Below, in pieces: positions 59,364 to 64,000 of a stretch of 64,000 nucleotides of DNA (its first letter is position 1; every line of letters begins with the position of its first letter). The position numbers and the translations under genes were made by a program. The stretch comes from Acidobacteriaceae bacterium. Lineage in GTDB: Bacteria > Acidobacteriota > Terriglobia > Terriglobales > Acidobacteriaceae. The notes beneath the pieces were generated by a model. That model had not been told where the DNA came from. It made no database searches and worked only from the letters and a program-made list of their open reading frames with translations. Where the stretch lies: positions 1-64,000 of the forward strand of contig JASHPJ010000078.1 in NCBI GenBank assembly GCA_030038195.1, written 5' to 3'.

Positions 59364-60613
59364 AGTGCAGGGAACTCCAGTTGAAAATTGCTGCCTTCTT
59401 TCAGCCGGCTGGTCACGCGGATGGAGCCGCCGTGCTGCGCCATCAACCGCTTGCAGACCGCCAGGCCCAGTCCCGGCGTCTCGCCGGTTCCGCTGAATCC
59501 CGCTTCAAAGAGCCGTCCGATCTGCTCGTCCGGAATGCCACAGCCGGTGTCTTGCACTTCCACCACGGCAAGGCTTTTGGCAGCGCGCGTCTCGCCATGC
59601 GCGGTGACCGTTACGCTGCCGCCCGCCGCCGTGTGCCGGATCGCATTGCAGATAAGGTTGAGGATGATCTGGCGAATGCCGTCTTCGTTGCCGCGAATCG
59701 TCAGCGCGGCCACATCGGGCTCAAAGGCAAGCGCCACGCTGGCCTGCTCGGCGATGGGCCGCACAAACTCCACGCCGCCGCGCACGCATCCCACCAGGTC
59801 CAGCTCCCCAAACTGCGGCGTTCCCTCGCCGTTCATGCTGAGAACGTTGTTCACCGTTCCGGAGAGCGTCCGGATGCCAGCCCGCAGGTGCGCAATCCAC
59901 TGCGGATTGGCGCCGTGGTCTTCCGCGATGAGGCCGGCGAACAGCTCCAGGCTGGCTAATGGATTTCTAATCTCGTGCGCCAGGATCGATGAGATCTCGG
60001 CCAGCGTGGTGGCGCGCCGCGCCGCTTCGCGTTCCAACTCGGCCTGCTTGCTGGCGGTAATGTCGCGCAGAATCCAGATGCTGCGCAGCAGGGCTGTCGC
60101 CGGCTCCTGCTTCTGCGGCAGGCAGATCAGCTCGCGCTTGCCAATCTCCAGCCAGCGCTTGCCCGTCTCCGCCGGGATGCAAACTTCCGTATCGCGCTGA
60201 TCGCCGGCCTGGGCCAGCGCTTCGAAATGAATGCGGCTGGCGGCGGAAAGATCGCGCAGCGTGGTCACGTGAATCGAGCCCAGCGCCAGCAGCCGCCGGC
60301 ACTCGGGATTGATCATCACGATGGTCTCTGCGGTGTTGAGCACCAGCACGCCGCAGGGCATGGAATCGATGATCTGCTGCAGCGCCGCGCGCATGCGGTC
60401 GTTCTCAGCCAGGCTGCGCGTCAAGGCCGCATTGCGGTCGGCCAGCTCGACGCTCAGATGCGCCACTTTCGTCTGTAGGTCGCGGTACGAGGCTTCCAGC
60501 AGCGCTGAAGCGGAGATGAACTCCGAGAACGCATCGGCCAGCAGCCGTGGACTGTTGATCCGCGGCGCGGCGGGAGCCTGGTTGATTGGAACTACATGAG
60601 AACTGGGCAGCAT
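59360..60613 (-). CDS. PAS-containing sensor histidine kinase (FlrB/FleS/AtoS type)
   Basis: This 417-residue kinase is soluble, with no membrane helix. A coiled coil (about 40-80) leads into a PAS-type domain (QQIIDSMPCGVLVLNTAETI, about 79-190). The HisKA domain holds the phospho-acceptor His213 in SILAHEIRNPLASLE. The ATPase domain has a good N box (NLICNAIRH) and G boxes (DTGCGIPDE, GLGLAVCK). The start at MLPSSHV has AGGAAATAGG upstream; the longer in-frame form overlaps the preceding gene and is rejected. The pair with 57999 matches the FlrB-FlrC or FleS-FleR pairs that control rod and hook genes. Confidence 0.9.
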   Translation of the reverse strand: MLPSSHVVPINQAPAAPRINSPRLLADAFSEFISASALLEASYRDLQTKVAHLSVELADRNAALTRSLAENDRMRAALQQIIDSMPCGVLVLNTAETIVMINPECRRLLALGSIHVTTLRDLSAASRIHFEALAQAGDQRDTEVCIPAETGKRWLEIGKRELICLPQKQEPATALLRSIWILRDITASKQAELEREAARRATTLAEISSILAHEIRNPLASLELFAGLIAEDHGANPQWIAHLRAGIRTLSGTVNNVLSMNGEGTPQFGELDLVGCVRGGVEFVRPIAEQASVALAFEPDVAALTIRGNEDGIRQIILNLICNAIRHTAAGGSVTVTAHGETRAAKSLAVVEVQDTGCGIPDEQIGRLFEAGFSGTGETPGLGLAVCKRLMAQHGGSIRVTSRLKEGSNFQLEFPAL

Positions 60614-60677
60614 TTGCCTATTTCCTAAGCACGATGCGTGCCAAATTGAAACAGGCATCCCAATCCGGGATCGATCT

Positions 60678-61859
60678 TTACAAAAGAATATGCTCGGCCT
60701 TGATCTCGCGCTCGCCGCCCACCAGGATCGTGGCGCGCTCGATCGCGTTGCGTAGCTCGCGGATGTTGCCCGGCCAGCTATGCTGCGCCAGAATCTGCAG
60801 CGCCTCGCGGCCGAGCGCCGCACCGGGCAGAAATCTGGCCGCAAACGATCGCGCCAGCTCGTCCAGGTCGTCCATGCGCTCGCGCAGCGGCGGCAGATGA
60901 ATCGGGAAGACGGCTAGGCGATAGTAGAGGTCTTCGCGAAACTGCCCGTTGGCGACCTGCTTTTTGAGATCGGCATTGGTGGCGGCGATCACGCGGACAT
61001 CGACCTTGAGATTGTCGTTGCCGCCCAGCCGTTGCACTTCACCCTGTTCGAGAAAGCGCAGAATCTTGCTCTGCAGCGAAAGCGGCATGTCGCCGATTTC
61101 ATCCAGGAACAGCGTGCCGCCATGCGCTGCATGAATGCGCCCGATGCGCGACTGCATGGCTCCGGTGAACGAGCCCTTCGTGTAGCCGAACAGTTCGGCT
61201 TCAAGCAGCGTCTCCGGAATGGCCGAACAGTTCACCACGATGAAGGGCTGGTTGCGGCGCGGGCTGATCAGGTGAATCTCCTGCGCCAGCAGGTCCTTGC
61301 CGGTGCCGCTCTCGCCGGTGACGAGAATTGTGGTGTTGCGCGCGGCCACCATGCGTGTCACGGCCCAGATGCGCTGCATTGATTCGGCGTTGCCGATCAT
61401 GCCGCGCAGCTTGACGCCGTGGCGCTCGGGCGCAACCTGCGCCGCCTCGGCAGCCACCGGCGCAAAGCTTGCGCTGCGCGCGGCTCCGCCGGTGTTGATC
61501 ACATGGACGAGCTTGACAGAAACCGGCGTGGGCGAAGCGCTGCCCACCAGCAGTTGCCCGGTCTGCGAATTCAGCATCAGCACCTGGGTATTGGGAAAGC
61601 GGTGGCCCACGATGGCACGAAATCCCTCCGGCTCCAGGTCGGGCAGCATGGGGTCGAGCAGCAGCACGCCGTCGCCGGACTCATGCCGGCGCAGCAGCTC
61701 GAGCGCGCCGGCACCGCTGCTTGCCTGAAGGACCGACCAGCGCTCCGGCGCCAGCTTTTCTTCGAGATCCTGCCGTAACTGGGCATTTGGGCTGACAACG
61801 ATGACATTCAACGGATAACGATCTTCTAGGCGTTCCGACTGCACGACGGCTATTCCCAT
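60678..61859 (-). CDS. Sigma54-dependent activator without a DNA-binding domain (FleQ/FlgR-like)
   Basis: This 393-residue activator has an N-terminal receiver-like domain that lacks the acidic pair (VVSPN in place of VDDE), although an Asp69 remains in LLLDPMLP. The AAA+ domain has Walker A GESGTGKD (182-189), GYTKGSFTGAM giving GSFTGA (229-234) instead of GAFTGA, and FREDLYYRLAVFPIHLPPLR. The protein stops at EIKAEHILL, just after the ATPase C-subdomain, so the usual Fis HTH is missing. Helicobacter FlgR similarly lacks one. The ATG at 61857-61859 has AGGA 5 bases upstream. It lies between the degenerate kinase and the PAS kinase. Confidence 0.85.
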   Translation of the reverse strand: MGIAVVQSERLEDRYPLNVIVVSPNAQLRQDLEEKLAPERWSVLQASSGAGALELLRRHESGDGVLLLDPMLPDLEPEGFRAIVGHRFPNTQVLMLNSQTGQLLVGSASPTPVSVKLVHVINTGGAARSASFAPVAAEAAQVAPERHGVKLRGMIGNAESMQRIWAVTRMVAARNTTILVTGESGTGKDLLAQEIHLISPRRNQPFIVVNCSAIPETLLEAELFGYTKGSFTGAMQSRIGRIHAAHGGTLFLDEIGDMPLSLQSKILRFLEQGEVQRLGGNDNLKVDVRVIAATNADLKKQVANGQFREDLYYRLAVFPIHLPPLRERMDDLDELARSFAARFLPGAALGREALQILAQHSWPGNIRELRNAIERATILVGGEREIKAEHILL

Positions 61860-61931
61860 ACCATTCCTGCGGACAAAGTTGTTGTGAATCATGGATGGAA
61901 GCAGACTGGGATCAAGAGTCACGCGCCGCTT

Positions 61932-62663
61932 CTATGCGGTGCATGTCTCGCAGCAAATGGTCTCGCTTTTCTGTGGATCGTTTTGGTAAGCCGGCAACGC
62001 AAGCGAGATGCGAAACGGCTCCTGGTTGAAGTGGTAGCGGCCCTGCTGGCTTTGCATATTCACCTTCACCAGGGCGAGAGTGAGGCGATTGGAGGAGTTG
62101 AGGTCATTATCTTTCCTGCGCGTGGTCCGGATGGCGCATTCGATGAAGCCATCGACTGCGGAGGCATCAACTTGGATAACAGCGCCCACGCCGGAGGTGG
62201 CGGCAGCGGTTTCGATGGCCGCGGCAAGCGCCTGCGCCATCCGCCGCCGGTCGCCCAGCGCGCGGCCCATCCCGTCGGTAGCCGGCGCGGTGATTCCGAT
62301 GCCGAGCGTATCGAGAGCCCCGATGCGGTCTTGGATCGTCTCTGCCAGCAGGCTTTCCAGCTCGATCGGTTCTTCTTTTGCAGGTATCAACTGCGAGGCA
62401 ACAAGATCCTGCAGAGAAGCGAAGATTTGGCACGCGCGGTCGATCTGCCGCGTGGAAAGCTCCACATAGCGCACGCTGTCCGTCTCGCCGCCGCCGGCCA
62501 TGGCCAGCAACGCAACGGCCGAGCGCAGGATGGTGAGCGGCTGGGCCATCGCGTGCAGGCCGTTGGCCATGTCGGCGCAGAACCGCTCGTGCTCCTCGCG
62601 CTCGCCGCGACAAGCGGCTTCAGTGGTCGCTTCTGTGTTGTGGCTAGGCTTCGCGCAGCTCAT
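61932..62663 (-). CDS. Degenerate histidine-kinase-like protein (DHp domain, no clear ATPase)
   Basis: This 243-residue protein has a HisKA-like helix with His37 in ERFCADMANGLHAMAQPLTI, then LRSAVALLAMAG, and a second helix (VELSTRQIDRACQIFASLQD). The following part, with LAQALAAAIETAAATSG-like and GVGAVIQVDAS stretches, resembles a kinase ATPase domain but no N, G1 or G2 boxes can be found. It may be a phosphotransfer protein or a scaffold that serves the OmpR-type regulator. The ATG at 62661-62663 overlaps the regulator stop by 20 bases. A Cys-rich end (ETICCETCTA) is unusual. Confidence 0.65.
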   Translation of the reverse strand: MSCAKPSHNTEATTEAACRGEREEHERFCADMANGLHAMAQPLTILRSAVALLAMAGGGETDSVRYVELSTRQIDRACQIFASLQDLVASQLIPAKEEPIELESLLAETIQDRIGALDTLGIGITAPATDGMGRALGDRRRMAQALAAAIETAAATSGVGAVIQVDASAVDGFIECAIRTTRRKDNDLNSSNRLTLALVKVNMQSQQGRYHFNQEPFRISLALPAYQNDPQKSETICCETCTA

Positions 62664-63441
62664 ATCCGAATCCGCGAATGGTGTGGGCGAGCCGCGGTTC
62701 ACCGGGCAGGTCGATCTTGTCGCGGACGTACTTCATGTACACATCGACAATATTGGTAGACGGCTCACCGGGCATGTTCCACACCTCGGCCAGCAGCGTT
62801 GCCCGCGAGACCGGACAGCCCGCGTTACGCATCAGCACGTCCAGAATGGCGAACTCGCGCGGCGTCAATTCGATCTTGCGGCCGTTCCGCTCCACGCGCC
62901 TCTCTTCGCGCTGCAGCATGAGGTCTGCGACCCTGGAAACATTGGGAATCACGCCGGAGTTGCGGCGCAGCAAAGCCTGCACCCTGGCCAGAAGCTCCAT
63001 CAGCGAGAATGGCTTGGTCAGGCAATCGTCCGCGCCGGTATGGAAGGCTTTCACCTTGTCTTCAATGCCCGTCCGCGCCGTCAGCACCATCATGGGCAGC
63101 CTGGGCTGCGAGGGACGCACGCGCTCGATCAGCGCAATCCCGTCCAGCTTGGGCAGGTTGAGGTCGAGGATCAGCAGATGATAGCGGGTCTTGTCTTCGA
63201 GAGCGGCCAGGGCCGCTTCGCCGTCGTGAATCACGTCTACGCTATATCCCTGGGCGTCCAGCTCGCCGGAGAGAAATCCCGCCAGGTCGATATCGTCCTC
63301 CACGATCAGGACGCGCCGGCCGGCCGGGTTGCTGAATCCCCGGAGAGCCTTTTTATTATTGAGTTGATTATTAACCACAGAGGCAATTGCACTCGCTGGA
63401 GCTTCGGTCGTCTCATCCAGCGAGAAAGCTGTAACTTCCAT
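62644..63441 (-). CDS. OmpR/PhoB-type response regulator at the head of the flagellar series
   Basis: This 265-residue regulator has a 40-residue N-terminal extension, then a complete receiver: VLIVEDD with the acidic pair, phospho-acceptor Asp93 in LILDLNLPKLDG, Thr in VLTART and Lys143 in LTKPF. The winged-helix effector domain shows ELTPREFAILDVLMRNAGCP, then GEPSTNIVDVYMKYVRDKID and TIRGFGYELREA. GAGGG lies 5 bases before the ATG. It is the first gene of the whole - strand flagellar run and may be its master regulator, replacing or adding to a FleQ/FlhDC-type switch. That role is inferred. Confidence 0.88.
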   Translation of the reverse strand: MEVTAFSLDETTEAPASAIASVVNNQLNNKKALRGFSNPAGRRVLIVEDDIDLAGFLSGELDAQGYSVDVIHDGEAALAALEDKTRYHLLILDLNLPKLDGIALIERVRPSQPRLPMMVLTARTGIEDKVKAFHTGADDCLTKPFSLMELLARVQALLRRNSGVIPNVSRVADLMLQREERRVERNGRKIELTPREFAILDVLMRNAGCPVSRATLLAEVWNMPGEPSTNIVDVYMKYVRDKIDLPGEPRLAHTIRGFGYELREA

Positions 63442-63652
63442 TTCACCCTCTCGTGCAGCGGCTGTTGGAGTTCTGTCTGAGCCTGGTAATCGGGGCCCAT
63501 AACTTTAGTAATTTGTGGCTTGTCTGGATAGTCTCTCATAGGAATCCAATGAGCAATACATACTAAGTGTCATCGGGACGGCGGGGAGTGCTACCCATAT
63601 GACTTTCCGAATGAGCAAAATGACGGCTATACTCTGGATTTGACCCACGCCT
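63442..63652. promoter_or_regulatory. Divergent region between the OmpR-type regulator and the PilZ gene
   Basis: This gap of 211 bases is relatively AT-rich and should contain the promoter of the entire regulatory head. TTTAGTAATTTG (about 63501) and CATACTAAGTGTCAT (about 63559) are AT-rich candidates. No sigma54 or sigma28 consensus was found. Confidence 0.35.
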
Positions 63653-63991
63653 ATGCAGAAGTTCGAATATCGGACGCCGCGCTACAAGGTGGACCTGCCG
63701 GTCCTGCTTATTCTTGCGGACTCGCGCATCACCGGGCGGTGCCGGGAGATCAGCAAGGAGGGGATGAGCGTGGAGTTTCCCGAGCCGCTGGCGACAGACT
63801 CCGCCGGCACGGTCTCGATCCGCTACAGGAATCTGGCCCTGGAGCTGCACGTCGAAGTGGCGCACAGCGGCACGCGGACGGATGGGTTGAAGTTCGTCTT
63901 TGCAACCGATCAGGACAGGGCCGATGTCGAGAGACTGGTGGCGCTCGTCGCCGGCTCTACAGGCCAGCGCGGCCCGGTGCTTGTCCGCTAG
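63653..63991 (+). CDS. PilZ-domain protein (c-di-GMP receptor)
   Basis: This 112-residue single-domain protein shows the PilZ pattern: an Arg-rich start YRTPRYKVDLPV for the RxxxR arm, CREISKEGMSVEF for the (D/N)xSxxG motif, with Glu at the first position, and a beta-barrel to about residue 95. PilZ proteins bind c-di-GMP and often act on the motor (YcgR type) or on exopolysaccharide systems. It is divergent from the flagellar regulator gene. The start has only a weak ribosome binding site. It ends 9 bases from the window edge. Confidence 0.8.
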   Translation: MQKFEYRTPRYKVDLPVLLILADSRITGRCREISKEGMSVEFPEPLATDSAGTVSIRYRNLALELHVEVAHSGTRTDGLKFVFATDQDRADVERLVALVAGSTGQRGPVLVR

Positions 63992-64000
63992 CCGCCGGGG

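Noticed and set aside
1-64000. CRISPR array
   Set aside because: No regularly spaced repeats with unique spacers were found; the repeats seen are palindromes or simple duplications.

Overview
The window reads as a GC-rich chromosome segment of a flagellated Acidobacteriota bacterium, probably class Terriglobia. This is inferred from the protein content: Tat-exported carbohydrate enzymes, a long sedolisin with Ig-like repeats and a C-terminal membrane anchor, a formate dehydrogenase with a DUF1641 partner, and the arrangement of the flagellar regulon. No rRNA or intact tRNA is present to confirm it.

Positions 1-4250 hold carbohydrate and amide metabolism on the + strand: the end of a GH3-type beta-glycosidase, a Tat-exported nitrilase-family amidohydrolase, a GH36-like alpha-galactosidase and a decayed GH28 polygalacturonase gene on the - strand. 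Positions 4380-8640 look like the remains of an integrated element. They contain a tRNA-Leu 3' fragment flanked by near-identical direct repeats, several small - strand genes (a 69-residue protein, a DUF3892 protein, a sigma-region-4-like protein), a GHKL/MORC-like ATPase, a very large imperfect hairpin (8034-8168), the C-terminal piece of a tyrosine recombinase and an IS481-type transposase start.

Positions 9071-13591 form an fdhD / formate dehydrogenase / DUF1641 operon. Positions 13670-18801 are a sugar-catabolism cluster (NagB-like deaminase, LacI regulator, ACS-type MFS transporter, Gfo/Idh/MocA oxidoreductase) with similar AT-rich palindromic sites in two of its control regions. A sedolisin, a ThuA-domain protein and a DHA2 drug exporter follow.

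From 26645 to 63441 lies an almost complete flagellar regulon. fliC-fliD-fliS (+ strand) converge on a long - strand series. Read in transcription order, that series is OmpR-type regulator, degenerate kinase, DNA-binding-domain-less sigma54 activator, kinase, NtrC-type activator, flgB, flgC, fliE, fliF, fliG, fliH, fliI, fliJ, fliK, flgD, flgE, fliN2, fliO, fliP, fliQ, fliR, flhB, flhA, fliA, fliM, fliN, an MshEN/zinc-cysteine protein, an HDOD protein, flgF, flgG, flgA, flgH, flgI, flgJ, flgM, flgN, flgK, flgL. Sigma28-type promoters of the form T(A/R)(A/G)A-N16-GCCGATAG precede flgM, fliC and the HDOD gene, with a weaker one before fliD. Early regulators, the basal body and export genes, fliA and its anti-sigma flgM therefore sit in one block, with late genes under sigma28. 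motA/motB, fliL, flhF and flhG are not in the window. A PilZ protein (63653) is divergent at the end, and an MshEN domain lies inside the cluster, which suggests c-di-GMP control of motility.

The best candidates for undescribed biology are the island GHKL ATPase cassette with its giant palindrome, the MshEN/zinc-cysteine and HDOD pair beside fliN, and the unusual four-component regulatory head of the flagellar cluster.
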